Origin: Nocardiopsis metallicus
GTDB lineage: Bacteria; Actinomycetota; Actinomycetes; Streptosporangiales; Streptosporangiaceae
Length of the DNA stretch: 64,000 nt
NCBI RefSeq assembly: GCF_014201115.1
Contig: NZ_JACHDO010000001.1
Span: forward strand, 7,192,001 to 7,256,000
Direction of reading: 5' to 3'
The notes under the pieces were generated by a model. The model was given only the letters and a program-made list of their open reading frames with translations. It did no database searches and was not told the DNA's origin. Shown in pieces: positions 8,793 to 16,824 of the stretch. Each line of letters starts with the position of its first letter. The first letter of the stretch is position 1. Both the position numbers and the translations under genes were made by a program.

Positions 8793-9833
8793 TCAGGCGG
8801 CCTGGTCCGGCTCGCCCCTTCCGGCCGTGACGGTGGCCCCGGTGATCTGCTCTCCGGTGACCCGCTTGCGGAAGACCCAGTAGCTCCAGGCCTGGTAGCC
8901 CAGCACCAGCGGCAGGAACACCACCGCCACCCACGTCATCAGGGTGAGCGTGTAGTCGGCGGAGGAGGCGTTGGCGACGGTCAGGCTGAACGCCGGGTCG
9001 GTGGTGGAGGGGAGCACGTTCGGGAACAGCGATCCCAGCAGCGCGGTGAACGTGAGGACGATGGTGACCGCCGTGGCCAGGAAGGACCACCCCTCGCGGC
9101 GGAACCGGGCCGCCGCGACCCCGCCCACCAGGGCCGCGACGGCGATCAGGACGAGTGGCAGGGTCCACGCCGCACCGTGTGCGGCCTGGGTCCACAGCAG
9201 GAACACGGCCACCGCGGGCACGGCCGTCCAGGCGCTCCACTGGGAGGCCGTGCGGGCGCGGCCCCGGACCGGACCGTCGGTCTTGAGGGTCAGGAAGACG
9301 GCGCCGTGCAGGGTGAACAGGGACAGGGTCATCACCCCGCCCAGCAGGGCGTAGGGGTTGAACAGGTCGAGCAGTGACGCCGTGACGATGTGGTCGGCGT
9401 CCATGGCCACTCCGCGGACGAAGTTGGCGAAGATCAGCCCCCACAGGAAGGCGGGCACGGCGCTGCCGACGAAGATCGCCCGGTCCCACCAGTCGCGCCA
9501 CTGGTCGCTGTCGCGCTTGTGGCGGTACTCGAAGGCCACCCCGCGCACGATGAGCGCCAGCAGGATGAGCAGCACCGGCACGTAGAACCCGCTGAACGCG
9601 GACGCGTACCAGGCGGGGAAGGCGGCGAACATGGCGCCGACGGCGGTGATCATCCACACCTCGTTGGCGTCCCAGACCGGGCCGATGGCGTTGATGGCCA
9701 CGCGGCGGTCCACGGAGTGGCGCTTGCCCATGAAGGGCAGCAGTACCCCGACCCCGAAGTCGAACCCCTCCAGGAGGAAGAAGCCGATCCACAGGACGGC
9801 GATGGCGACGAACCAGATGACGGCCAGTTCCAT
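8793..9833 (-). CDS. cydB: Cytochrome d ubiquinol oxidase subunit II
   Basis: Membrane subunit of cytochrome bd quinol oxidase, the high-affinity terminal oxidase used at low oxygen. The 346-residue sequence opens with ELAVIWFVAIAVLWIGFFLLEGFDFGVGVLLPF, the diagnostic CydB N terminus, and continues with GPVWDANEVWMI and RGVAFEYRHK, then further hydrophobic helices to PLVLGYQAWSYWVFRKRV. It starts 12 bp after cydA ends and was clearly duplicated within the CydA/CydB family rather than truncated: length is normal. Confidence 0.97.
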   Translation of the reverse strand: MELAVIWFVAIAVLWIGFFLLEGFDFGVGVLLPFMGKRHSVDRRVAINAIGPVWDANEVWMITAVGAMFAAFPAWYASAFSGFYVPVLLILLALIVRGVAFEYRHKRDSDQWRDWWDRAIFVGSAVPAFLWGLIFANFVRGVAMDADHIVTASLLDLFNPYALLGGVMTLSLFTLHGAVFLTLKTDGPVRGRARTASQWSAWTAVPAVAVFLLWTQAAHGAAWTLPLVLIAVAALVGGVAAARFRREGWSFLATAVTIVLTFTALLGSLFPNVLPSTTDPAFSLTVANASSADYTLTLMTWVAVVFLPLVLGYQAWSYWVFRKRVTGEQITGATVTAGRGEPDQAA

Positions 9834-9845
9834 GGTGGTTGGCTC

Positions 9846-11291
9846 CTAGTAGCTGAAGTGCGGGATCTCGGACTCGTCCTCGTCGTTCTCCAGATCGGGG
9901 ACGACGTGGGAGGGGCCCTTCTTGATGTACTTCCACAGCAGGCCGACCTCGACGGCGAACAGGATCCCGTACAGCGCGGTGAACAGGCTCAGGCTCATCG
10001 CCACGGTGCCGAGGCTGACCCCGGGGGAGACGCTGGCCGCGGTGAGGAGTTCGCCGTGGACGGTCCAGGGCTGGCGGCCCATCTCGGTGAGCACCCACCC
10101 GAAGATGTTGGCCAGCAGGGCGGCGGGCAGGGCGGCGAACGCCGCGTAGTAGAACCACGGGGTCCTGGGCAGCCGCTCCCGGCCCCGGGTCAGCCACAGG
10201 CCCGCGGCGGCCACGGCGATACCGAACATCCCGAAGCCCATCATCAGGCGGAAGGACCAGTACACGACGAACACGTTGGGCATGTAGTCGCCGGGCCCGT
10301 AGAGCTCCTCGTAGGCCTCCTGGAGGTTGTTCATCCCGTGCACCTCGCCGTCGAAGTGCCCGGTGGCCAGGAAGCTCAGCACGTTGGGGACGGTGACGTC
10401 GATGGGGTTGTAGCGGGCCTCGGTGTCGCCGACCGCGAAGGCGGAGAAGGCGGCGCCCTCCTCGGTGTCCCACAGGGCCTCCGCCGCGGCGAGCTTCATG
10501 GGTTCGTACTCGGCCGCCAGCTTGGCCTGGTGGTCGCCGGAGAACACCGTCAGGGCTCCGGCCACCAGGGTGACGACCAGGCCGGTCCGCAGGGTGGCGC
10601 GGAACAGCGCGAAGTCGCGCTTGGGCGGGACGACGCCGACCTCGCCGGTGTCGTCGTACCTGGTGTTGCGCCACAGCTTGTAGGCGCTGACCGCCACCAC
10701 GAACAGCCCGGCGGTGACGAAGGCGGCCGAGACGGTGTGCAGGTAGGTGGACCAGGCCTGGTCGTTGCTGAGCACGGCCCAGATGTCGTTGAGCTCGGCG
10801 CGGCCGGTCTCGGGGTTGATCTCGTAGCCGACCGGGCGGCGCATCCAGGCGTTGGCGGCCAGGATGAAGTAGGCCGACAGGTTGGTGGCCACGGCCACGA
10901 TCCAGATGCAGGCCAGGTGGACTCCGCGGGGGAGCCGGTGCCAGCCGAAGATCCACAGTCCGATGAAGGTGGACTCCAGGAAGAAGGCCAGCAGGGCCTC
11001 CATCGCCAGCGGAGCGCCGAACACGTCGCCGACGAAGCGCGAGTACTCGCTCCAGTTCATGCCGAACTGGAACTCCTGCACGATCCCGGTGACCACGCCC
11101 ATGGCGAAGTTGATCAGGAACAGCTTGCCGAAGAACTGGGTGGCCTGGAGGTACTCGTGCCGTCCGGTGCGGTACCAGAAGGTCTGGAGGACGGCCACGA
11201 TGAACGACAGCCCGATCGTCAGGGGGACGAAGAGGAAGTGGTAGATCGTGGTGATCCCGAACTGCCACCTCGCCAGGTCTAGAGCTTCCAT
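9846..11291 (-). CDS. cydA: Cytochrome d ubiquinol oxidase subunit I
   Basis: Heme-bearing subunit of cytochrome bd oxidase; oxidises quinol and reduces oxygen to water. The 481-residue protein shows the N-terminal heme-ligand region ARWQFGITTIYHFLFVPLTIG with its His, then GVVTGIVQEFQFGMNWSEYS, and the quinol-loop motif TEMGRQPWTVHGELLTA with the conserved GRQPW. Length fits the short-Q-loop class found in Gram-positives. First gene of the minus-strand cydA-cydB-cydD-cydC-EI24 cluster. Two dyads lie 31-65 bp upstream of the ATG. Confidence 0.97.
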   Translation of the reverse strand: MEALDLARWQFGITTIYHFLFVPLTIGLSFIVAVLQTFWYRTGRHEYLQATQFFGKLFLINFAMGVVTGIVQEFQFGMNWSEYSRFVGDVFGAPLAMEALLAFFLESTFIGLWIFGWHRLPRGVHLACIWIVAVATNLSAYFILAANAWMRRPVGYEINPETGRAELNDIWAVLSNDQAWSTYLHTVSAAFVTAGLFVVAVSAYKLWRNTRYDDTGEVGVVPPKRDFALFRATLRTGLVVTLVAGALTVFSGDHQAKLAAEYEPMKLAAAEALWDTEEGAAFSAFAVGDTEARYNPIDVTVPNVLSFLATGHFDGEVHGMNNLQEAYEELYGPGDYMPNVFVVYWSFRLMMGFGMFGIAVAAAGLWLTRGRERLPRTPWFYYAAFAALPAALLANIFGWVLTEMGRQPWTVHGELLTAASVSPGVSLGTVAMSLSLFTALYGILFAVEVGLLWKYIKKGPSHVVPDLENDEDESEIPHFSY

Positions 11292-11317
11292 GCCCGCCTC
11301 TCAGGTACCGACTGCCG

Positions 11318-11356
11318 GTAGTACTGCACACAGTAGTACTACAGCTTGTCGTAGTA
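11318..11356 (-). promoter_or_regulatory. Tandem operator-like dyads upstream of cydA
   Basis: Two adjacent palindromes: TACTGCACACAGTA at 11322-11335 (arms TACTG/CAGTA) and TACTACAGCTTGTCGTAGTA at 11337-11356 (arms TACTAC/GTAGTA). GTAGTACT also repeats directly with a 15-bp period. TACTA...TAGTA dyads are the style bound by BlaI/MecI-family repressors in actinobacteria; assignment to a particular regulator is inference. No Rex-type TGTGAAC...GTTCACA site was seen. Confidence 0.5.
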
Positions 11357-11385
11357 GAGGTGGGCCCCCTGAGACACCGAACACA

Positions 11386-11418
11386 CGCGGCGCGCCCCCG
11401 GTCCGGGAGCGCGCCGCG
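11386..11418 (-). terminator. Terminator hairpin downstream of the DUF305 gene
   Basis: Imperfect GC-rich inverted repeat CGCGGCGCGCCCCCGG / CCGGGAGCGCGCCGCG, 81 bp beyond the DUF305 stop and before the cydA operators, separating the two minus-strand units. Confidence 0.6.
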
Positions 11419-11498
11419 CGTAGTGCTCGTCTTGGTTGTCTCCTGGCAGCGCCAGGCTGGAAACGCCAGGTCGGAAGATCAGCGCCGGAGGCGGCCGG

Positions 11499-12221
11499 TC
11501 ACGCGCGCTTGTCCAGCATGCGTTCCATGTTCTCGATCTCGGAGGTCTGGGCGTCAATCATCCCCTGGGCGAAGTTGGTGACCAGTTCCTCATTGCCGAG
11601 CTCCACCTCGGCCTCGGCCATCTCGATCCCGCCGATGTGGTGGGCGATCATCAGCTCGAGGAAGAGCACCTCGGCCTCCTCGCCCTCGGCGTCGCTCAGC
11701 CGCACCAGGTCCTCGTCGGTGGCCAGCCCCGGCATGGTCTCGGGCACCTCGCCCTCGCCGCCGCCGTGCTCGTGGTCCGCCATCCAGGTCATCGGGGGCT
11801 CCGCCGAGCGCGAGTTCAGCCCCCACGCCGTCAGCCAGCCCTGCATCATCCCGATCTGCGCCTGCTGGGTCCGGGCCATGTCGGTGGCCACCGTGTGCAG
11901 CTCGACGTCATCGGTCTTGCCGAGGATGGTCATCGACATGTCCACGGCCTGGGCGTGGTGCGCGCTCATGTCACGCAGGAAACCGGCGTCGGCCCCGGTG
12001 TCCAGGGGATAGGACGGACGGCCCAGGAGGAACCCTCCGACCAGCGCCAACGCGACCAGGGTCACAGCCATCCAGAGCGGGACGGAGCGCTCAGTACGGG
12101 GCGGCGCCCCGGTGCCCTCGTCGCTTTCGGAGAACGCGTCGGGCCCGGCCCATCCGTCCTCGTACGACGTCTCGTCGGCACCGTCGGCGTCTCTGGACGC
12201 CGGGCCGCTCATATGCCCCAT
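11499..12221 (-). CDS. Membrane-anchored DUF305 protein
   Basis: A 240-residue protein of the DUF305 family (ferritin-like four-helix fold, some members linked to copper or metal handling). After an acidic N-terminal tail of about 45 residues comes one membrane helix, VPLWMAVTLVALALVGGFLLG, then an extracytoplasmic part with the paired family motifs DMSAHHAQAVDMS and ELMIAHHIGGIEMAEAE. A His-rich stretch DHEHGGGEGE lies between the two halves. Start ATG 12221 has GGTGG a few bases upstream; ATG 12212 is an alternative. Divergent from a DUF3105 gene, a pairing common in actinomycetes. Confidence 0.85.
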   Translation of the reverse strand: MGHMSGPASRDADGADETSYEDGWAGPDAFSESDEGTGAPPRTERSVPLWMAVTLVALALVGGFLLGRPSYPLDTGADAGFLRDMSAHHAQAVDMSMTILGKTDDVELHTVATDMARTQQAQIGMMQGWLTAWGLNSRSAEPPMTWMADHEHGGGEGEVPETMPGLATDEDLVRLSDAEGEEAEVLFLELMIAHHIGGIEMAEAEVELGNEELVTNFAQGMIDAQTSEIENMERMLDKRA

Positions 12222-12310
12222 CGGAACCACCCTGGTGAAATCGCACAACTCTGGTGCCAAAGTAGAGGATAGGAAAGTCCCATTCGACCACATGCATCCC
12301 AGGAGACCCT

Positions 12311-13045
12311 GTGGCCAAGAAGACGAAGGCGGAGGAGCGTCGCGCTCGCGCCGCCGCATTGCGGGAAGCGCAGCGCAAGAAGGAACGCCGCGCCAAAGCC
12401 CTCAAGATCACCGGGATCAGCGTAGCCGCCGCGGCTGTTCTGGGTCTCCTGGGAACCGCGATCTTCATGGAGATTCGTTCGCGCAACATCGACGGCGTCC
12501 AGGAGTACGCCGTCGGGGACTTCAGCCACGTGGAGATCGGCGACGTCGTCGACTACGACCAGTCCCCGCCGGTCGGCGGTCAGCACTGGCCCAGCTGGCA
12601 GAACTGCGGCGTCTACGGCGCCCCGGTGACCCCGGAGCTCGCGGTCCACTCCATGGAGCACGGCGCGGTGTGGATCACCTACGACCCCGAGCTGCCGGAA
12701 GAAGAGGTCCAGGCGCTCCAGAACTTCTACAACCCGGGCGACTACCTGGTCATCAGCCCCTACGAGGGCGACATGCCCGCGCCGATCGTCGCCTCCAGCT
12801 GGGGCCGTCAGATCGCCGTGGACAGCGCCGATGACGAGAACCTCAGCCGCTACGTGCAGTTCTACGAGCGCGGCACCGACGTCCCCGAGCCGGGCGCCTC
12901 CTGCTCGGGTGCGATCAGCCAGACCGCCGCCGAGGTCGAGGCGGACCTGGCCGGCGGTGGCGGGGCCGTCGAGGACGCGGACACCGACGAGCCCGCCGAG
13001 GGCGCTGAGGGCACCGAGGATGAGGACGCCGACGCCGACGAGTAG
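12311..13045 (+). CDS. DUF3105 membrane-anchored protein
   Basis: A 244-residue protein starting at GTG 12311 behind AGGAG. The N-terminal 35 residues are strongly basic (KKTKAEERRARAAALREAQR), followed by one membrane helix, ITGISVAAAAVLGLLGTAIF, and an extracytoplasmic DUF3105 domain with GDVVDYDQSPPVGGQHWPSW, NCGVYGAPV and HSMEHGAVWITYDP. The conserved His and Cys suggest metal binding, but no function is proven. The last 45 residues are an acidic Asp/Glu/Ala tail. Together with the divergent DUF305 gene it may act in extracytoplasmic metal handling; that is inference. Confidence 0.85.
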   Translation: MAKKTKAEERRARAAALREAQRKKERRAKALKITGISVAAAAVLGLLGTAIFMEIRSRNIDGVQEYAVGDFSHVEIGDVVDYDQSPPVGGQHWPSWQNCGVYGAPVTPELAVHSMEHGAVWITYDPELPEEEVQALQNFYNPGDYLVISPYEGDMPAPIVASSWGRQIAVDSADDENLSRYVQFYERGTDVPEPGASCSGAISQTAAEVEADLAGGGGAVEDADTDEPAEGAEGTEDEDADADE

Positions 13046-13118
13046 GCCTCAGGGGACCGGCTGACCCGCGGCATCCCGGTACTCGAGGTCGGTACTCACC
13101 CACGACCCCGCGGAAAGC

Positions 13119-13159
13119 GTGTGGGGCCGGAGGCGAGCGATTCGCCTCCGGCCCCACAC
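13119..13159. terminator. Bidirectional terminator between convergent genes
   Basis: Perfect 18-bp inverted repeat with a 5-nt loop, starting GTGTGGGGCCGGAGGCGA. It lies between the DUF3105 stop and the convergent DUF3515 gene and can serve both. Confidence 0.85.
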
Positions 13160-13224
13160 GTGTGTTCGGGGCTCCGGGGACCGGCCCTGGGAGTAGCTTC
13201 GGGAACCGGTCGCGTCCGACGCGG

Positions 13225-13686
13225 TCACATACCGCTGTCGGCGCGTTCTTCCAGGTGCTCGTCGATCAGGTCGCTCAGGGCGGGGAGGGCTTCGGCGGGG
13301 ACGCCGTGGGAGGGCGGGATGGTCACCTCGACGTAGGCCTCGCGCTCCACCGCCGTGTACAGGGTGGGCTCGTCCTCCGGCTGGCCGAACCACGCCACGT
13401 CGTTGACTTCCAGCAGCTCCGACTCCATGTTCAGGGTGGAGGGACGCGGCACCCCGCACCGCAGGCCGATGGGCGGGTCGCCCCAGGCGGCCATGATCTC
13501 CGACTCGGGCTGGACCGTGGCGCGGTCCGCGCCGAGGAGGGCGTCCGGGAGGTCGGCAACCAGCGCGGCGCAGGCCTCGGCGGTCTGGCCGTCGGTCTCG
13601 GGGGGCTGCATCTGTACGGTCTGGGTTCCGCAACCAGCCGTTACCAGGGCGACGGCCAGAGCCGCCCCGAAGTAGCGCTTGTGCAC
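13225..13686 (-). CDS. DUF3515 family lipoprotein
   Basis: A 153-residue predicted lipoprotein: after a short basic start come hydrophobic GAALAVALVTAGC with the lipobox Cys, then the extracytoplasmic domain. CAALVADLP, the WGDPPIGLRCGVPRP segment and the C-terminal VPAEALPALSDLIDEHL match the actinobacterial DUF3515 family of unknown function. GTG 13686 is preferred over TTG 13692 because GCGAGG is correctly spaced only for the GTG. Its stop is 66 bp before the convergent hairpin. The neighbouring Lrp-domain gene and divergent thiL are usual companions of this family. Confidence 0.85.
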   Translation of the reverse strand: MHKRYFGAALAVALVTAGCGTQTVQMQPPETDGQTAEACAALVADLPDALLGADRATVQPESEIMAAWGDPPIGLRCGVPRPSTLNMESELLEVNDVAWFGQPEDEPTLYTAVEREAYVEVTIPPSHGVPAEALPALSDLIDEHLEERADSGM

Positions 13687-13717
13687 GGGCAACCTCGCTC
13701 CGTCGACTCAGTCGACC

Positions 13718-13951
13718 TCAGATGTTGACGATGGGACAGGTAAGGGTACGGGCGATGCCGTCCAAGCGCTGAATCCGAGCCACCACCAGAGCCCCCAGGG
13801 CGTCGATGTCGTCGGCCTTGGCCTGGACGATCACATCGTAGGGACCCGTCACATCGTTCGCCTGTTCGACCCCCTCGATCCCGCGGATCCGCTCAGCGAC
13901 CTCGGCCGACTGGCCGACCTCGGTCTGGATCAGGATGTATGCCTGCACCAT
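13718..13951 (-). CDS. Stand-alone Lrp/AsnC ligand-binding (RAM) domain
   Basis: A 77-residue protein consisting only of the effector-binding RAM domain of Lrp/AsnC regulators (VQAYILIQTEVGQSAEVAERI, VTGPYDVIVQAKADDIDAL). There is no helix-turn-helix, and no upstream ORF that could supply it, so this is a genuine short form rather than a truncated regulator. Such proteins oligomerise and bind amino acids in known structures; the target here is unknown. It lies 32 bp upstream of the DUF3515 gene and is divergent from thiL. Confidence 0.88.
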   Translation of the reverse strand: MVQAYILIQTEVGQSAEVAERIRGIEGVEQANDVTGPYDVIVQAKADDIDALGALVVARIQRLDGIARTLTCPIVNI

Positions 13952-14111
13952 GTGTCTTCTCCTTCGTGCTGTGCCGGGCGTGAGGCCGAGCGGACGTATC
14001 CCTGGCCATCTCTGGCCAAAAGGCGCAGATGATGGCGGAGGAATGCCGAACGTGGGGCTTGACCACGGGGTCTAGACCACTGCGCCGGAGCGTCACCGTA
14101 CCCTGATCTCT

Positions 14112-15191
14112 GTGTTGAGCACTATCGGGGGCCTTGGCGAGTTCGCTCTGATCGCACGCGTGACGAGCCAATTCCCCAGGACGGACGATGTAATCCTCGG
14201 CCCCGGCGACGACGCCGCCGTGGTGGCCGCGCCGGACGGGCGCACGGTCGCGACCACGGACCTGCTGGTGGAGGGCCGCCACTTCAAACGGGAATGGTCC
14301 AGCGCCCGGGACGTGGGCCACCGCGCCGTGGCGCAGAACTACGCCGACGTCGTGGCCATGGGCGCCCGCCCCACCGGGCTGCTCATCGGTTTCGCCGCGC
14401 CGCCCGAGCTGCCGCTGGCCTGGGCCGAGGAGTTCACCGCCGGGGTGCGCGACGAGTGCGCGCTGGCTGGAGGAGCGGTGGTCGGCGGCGACACGGTGGG
14501 CTCGGACACCCTCACCATCGCCATCACCGCCCTCGGTGACCTGGAGGGGCGCTCCCCGGTGCGGCGTGACGGCGCGCGGACGGGGGATGTGGTCGCCTAC
14601 ACCGGGCACCTGGGGCTGTCCGCCGCGGGACTGGCCCTGCTGGAGCGGAGCGAGGCGGCGGCGGGGACCCCGGTGGGGCAATCCTCGGCCGGGCGGGCCG
14701 GAGCGGCTCCGGTCGGCGAGTTTCCGGTCGGGGCGACCGACGGCCTCGCCCAGTGCCTGTCCGAACACCGCAGGCCGAGCCCGCCCTACGCCGCCGGGCC
14801 CGAGGCGGCCCGGCTGGGCGCGACCGCCATGCTCGACGTGAGCGACGGCCTGGTCCAGGACCTGGGGCACGTCTGCCGGGCCAGCGGGGTGTGTATCGAT
14901 CTGGACTCGAACGCCTTCCGGCCCGACCCCGCGCTCCTCGAAGCCGTCCGTGTACTCGGGGCCCCGGAAGGGAAAACCGTGGATGCCGCCCGCCGCCTGA
15001 TGCTGTCGGGCGGGGAGGACCACGCTCTCGCGGCGGTCTTCCCACCCCGGGTGCGGCTACCCGAGCACTGGCACGTGGTGGGAACCGTGGGTGACGCTCC
15101 GGGAGCCGAGGCGGAAAGCAGCGGTACTCGCGTCACCGTGGACCAAAACGTGGTTGAAAACGGCGGATGGGATCATTTTCGGCTTGATTAG
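14112..15191 (+). CDS. thiL: Thiamine-monophosphate kinase
   Basis: Phosphorylates thiamine monophosphate to the active cofactor thiamine diphosphate. The 359-residue protein has GLGEFALIARV, the metal-binding GPGDDAAVV, DLLVEGRHFKREW, NYADVVAMGARP and the C-terminal MLDVSDGLVQDL and LMLSGGEDHAL motifs of the PurM-like fold. An Ala/Gly/Pro-rich insertion of about 40 residues around 190-230 lengthens it relative to the usual 320-330. Start GTG 14112 is adjacent to an alternative TTG 14115. Confidence 0.95.
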   Translation: MLSTIGGLGEFALIARVTSQFPRTDDVILGPGDDAAVVAAPDGRTVATTDLLVEGRHFKREWSSARDVGHRAVAQNYADVVAMGARPTGLLIGFAAPPELPLAWAEEFTAGVRDECALAGGAVVGGDTVGSDTLTIAITALGDLEGRSPVRRDGARTGDVVAYTGHLGLSAAGLALLERSEAAAGTPVGQSSAGRAGAAPVGEFPVGATDGLAQCLSEHRRPSPPYAAGPEAARLGATAMLDVSDGLVQDLGHVCRASGVCIDLDSNAFRPDPALLEAVRVLGAPEGKTVDAARRLMLSGGEDHALAAVFPPRVRLPEHWHVVGTVGDAPGAEAESSGTRVTVDQNVVENGGWDHFRLD

Positions 15192-15343
15192 CCCTGTTTG
15201 GATTTGTCCTGTTTGGTGATCGCGCTAGGCTTTGCCAACGCGGCCAGCGCTGCCTTTCGGGCGGCCGCCCGGCCTCGTGGGACTCCGGTCCGCGACGATC
15301 CGCGCGAGGAACACCCCTGACCGGAGGAAACAGCGGGCCAGGG

Positions 15344-16048
15344 ATGGGGAAGGTCAGAAGATCAGCGGCGAGAGGCGGTATATGGGGCGGCATGGGTAGG
15401 CGACGGTACAGCCCTCGTCGTGGAGCCCACCGCAGCGAACCGGAAGACGCCGGTGCCCTGCGGCGAATCGGCGGACTCCTCGGCAGCACCGTTCCCAAAA
15501 GGGTGGAACCCCCGAGACTGCTCAACGTCCTCGTCGTTTCCGGGGTGATCCTCGGGCTGCTCCTGTTCGGTTACAGCACCACGCAGATCTACCTCCAGTT
15601 CGGCGGCACCCCCGGCGCGACGGAGGCCCCCGGCCCGCACGACGGCGTCGAACCCACGCATGACGCGTCCCCGGGACCCGAGCGCGAGGGGGCCTCGGCC
15701 GGGGACGGCAGCACCGGACCGCAGACCCAGGCCGGGGCCGAGCCCACCACGGTCGTGTACCAGGTGGTGGAGGCCACGTCCGTCGGCTTCACCGGCCGGG
15801 TCACCGTCACCAACACCTCGCAGACCACCCTCGACACCTGGGAACTGGCCCTGGCCTTCGAGACCGCTGAGGTCACCGCGGTGCACGACGCCGACTGGGA
15901 GCCCTTGGGGGACGGAATCCTGGCCCGCGCGTCCGGACCGGACGGCCAGCTGGAGCCCGGTGCGTCGGTCTCACTGACCTTCGACGCGATCGGCGCCTCC
16001 CAGAGCCCCGTGCGCTGCTCCCTCAACGGGCACGTCTGCGATCTGTGA
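15344..16048 (+). CDS. Membrane-anchored protein with a CBM2-like domain
   Basis: A 234-residue protein with a basic N-terminal tail, one membrane helix (LLNVLVVSGVILGLLLFGYS, residues about 61-80), a Pro/Gly/Glu-rich linker, and a C-terminal region resembling family 2 carbohydrate-binding modules: FTGRVTVTNTSQTTLDTWEL, DADWEPLGDG, LEPGASVSLTFDAIGAS and the closing CSLNGHVC. The last motif and the Gly-x-Ser pattern are typical of the CBM2 beta-sandwich. No catalytic domain is present, so it may display a polysaccharide- or wall-binding module on the cell surface. Start ATG 15344; ATG 15392 is an alternative. Confidence 0.6.
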   Translation: MGKVRRSAARGGIWGGMGRRRYSPRRGAHRSEPEDAGALRRIGGLLGSTVPKRVEPPRLLNVLVVSGVILGLLLFGYSTTQIYLQFGGTPGATEAPGPHDGVEPTHDASPGPEREGASAGDGSTGPQTQAGAEPTTVVYQVVEATSVGFTGRVTVTNTSQTTLDTWELALAFETAEVTAVHDADWEPLGDGILARASGPDGQLEPGASVSLTFDAIGASQSPVRCSLNGHVCDL

Positions 16049-16207
16049 TCCAGCGTCTGCGACCTCGGGCTCCTGCTGCCTCACGGTCAACGGGAGCCAC
16101 CCCGGGCACAGGCGTCACACCATTCACAGGAAACGTCCCGGTGAAGGCCTACATCGTGAAGACGTGTTCGCGCGGGCTTGCCCGGACGACAGGTCCCCGG
16201 ACAACGA

Positions 16208-16240
16208 GAAGGCCCCCCGACCGGAGTCGGAGGGCGCTTC
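16208..16240 (-). terminator. rpmB terminator hairpin
   Basis: GAAGGCCCCCCGAC / GTCGGAGGGCGCTTC, a near-perfect stem with a CGGA tetraloop, 25 bp beyond the rpmB stop on the minus strand. Confidence 0.7.
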
Positions 16241-16264
16241 GAAGACTACTGGCGGGAGGGAGCC

Positions 16265-16450
16265 CTAGCGGGTCACCTTGCCGGCCTTGATGCACGAGGT
16301 GCAGGCGTTCACGCGCTTGGGCGTGCCACCGACCTTGGTGCGAACAGTCTGGATGTTGGGGTTCCAGCGGCGGCGGGTGCGACGGTGCGAGTGGGAAACA
16401 CTGTTACCGAACCCTGGTCCCTTGCCGCAGACGTCGCAGACGGAAGCCAC
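16265..16450 (-). CDS. rpmB: 50S ribosomal protein L28
   Basis: A 61-residue L28 with ASVCDVCGKGPGFGNSVSHS, HRRTRRRWNPNIQTV and a C-terminal CTSCIKAGKV. The two CxxC pairs mark the zinc-binding type of L28, the form produced under zinc-replete conditions; many actinomycetes carry a second, Cys-free copy elsewhere. GTG 16450 has GGAG 7 bp upstream, and longer readings run into meaningless sequence. Divergent from recG, as in related genomes. Confidence 0.95.
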   Translation of the reverse strand: MASVCDVCGKGPGFGNSVSHSHRRTRRRWNPNIQTVRTKVGGTPKRVNACTSCIKAGKVTR

Positions 16451-16824
16451 GGTAACTCCATTCAAGTGCTCGGGATCGCGCACGTCGCCGCACGCGAGGT
16501 TCATCCGACCGGAAGAGGTCGGGTGGGCAGGTCGGCGCGAACGCCAACCGTGGAAGAGTACACGACGGACATGCCCGAAGGTGGAATCAGACCACTGGGA
16601 GGCGCCCGTACGCGCAACGGTGGAACACGGCGCGGCCGAAGCCGCACCAACCCACCGGAGCATCGAGATCAGCCACGCGGGCATGGCGAAAACACGATGA
16701 ACTCTGACGAGTATACCCCTGTCGGGGTGGGCGGGCGCCAACTCCGCTCCTGGCCCCGTCCGTCGCACCGGAGGTCTACCGTGGCGTTGACGGGCGACCC
16801 CACGAGGCCAGGACGGGAACCACA
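16451..16824. other. Divergent rpmB-recG intergenic region
   Basis: No coding region supported. A TATACT hexamer on the minus strand at 16710-16715 could be a -10 for rpmB, but no convincing -35 stands at the right distance. Otherwise nothing recognised. Confidence 0.3.

Noticed and set aside
8599..11331. 910-codon minus-strand frame across cydA and cydB
   Set aside because: Arg/Gly/Pro-rich frame-shifted reading of cydA-cydB, which themselves carry all expected motifs.
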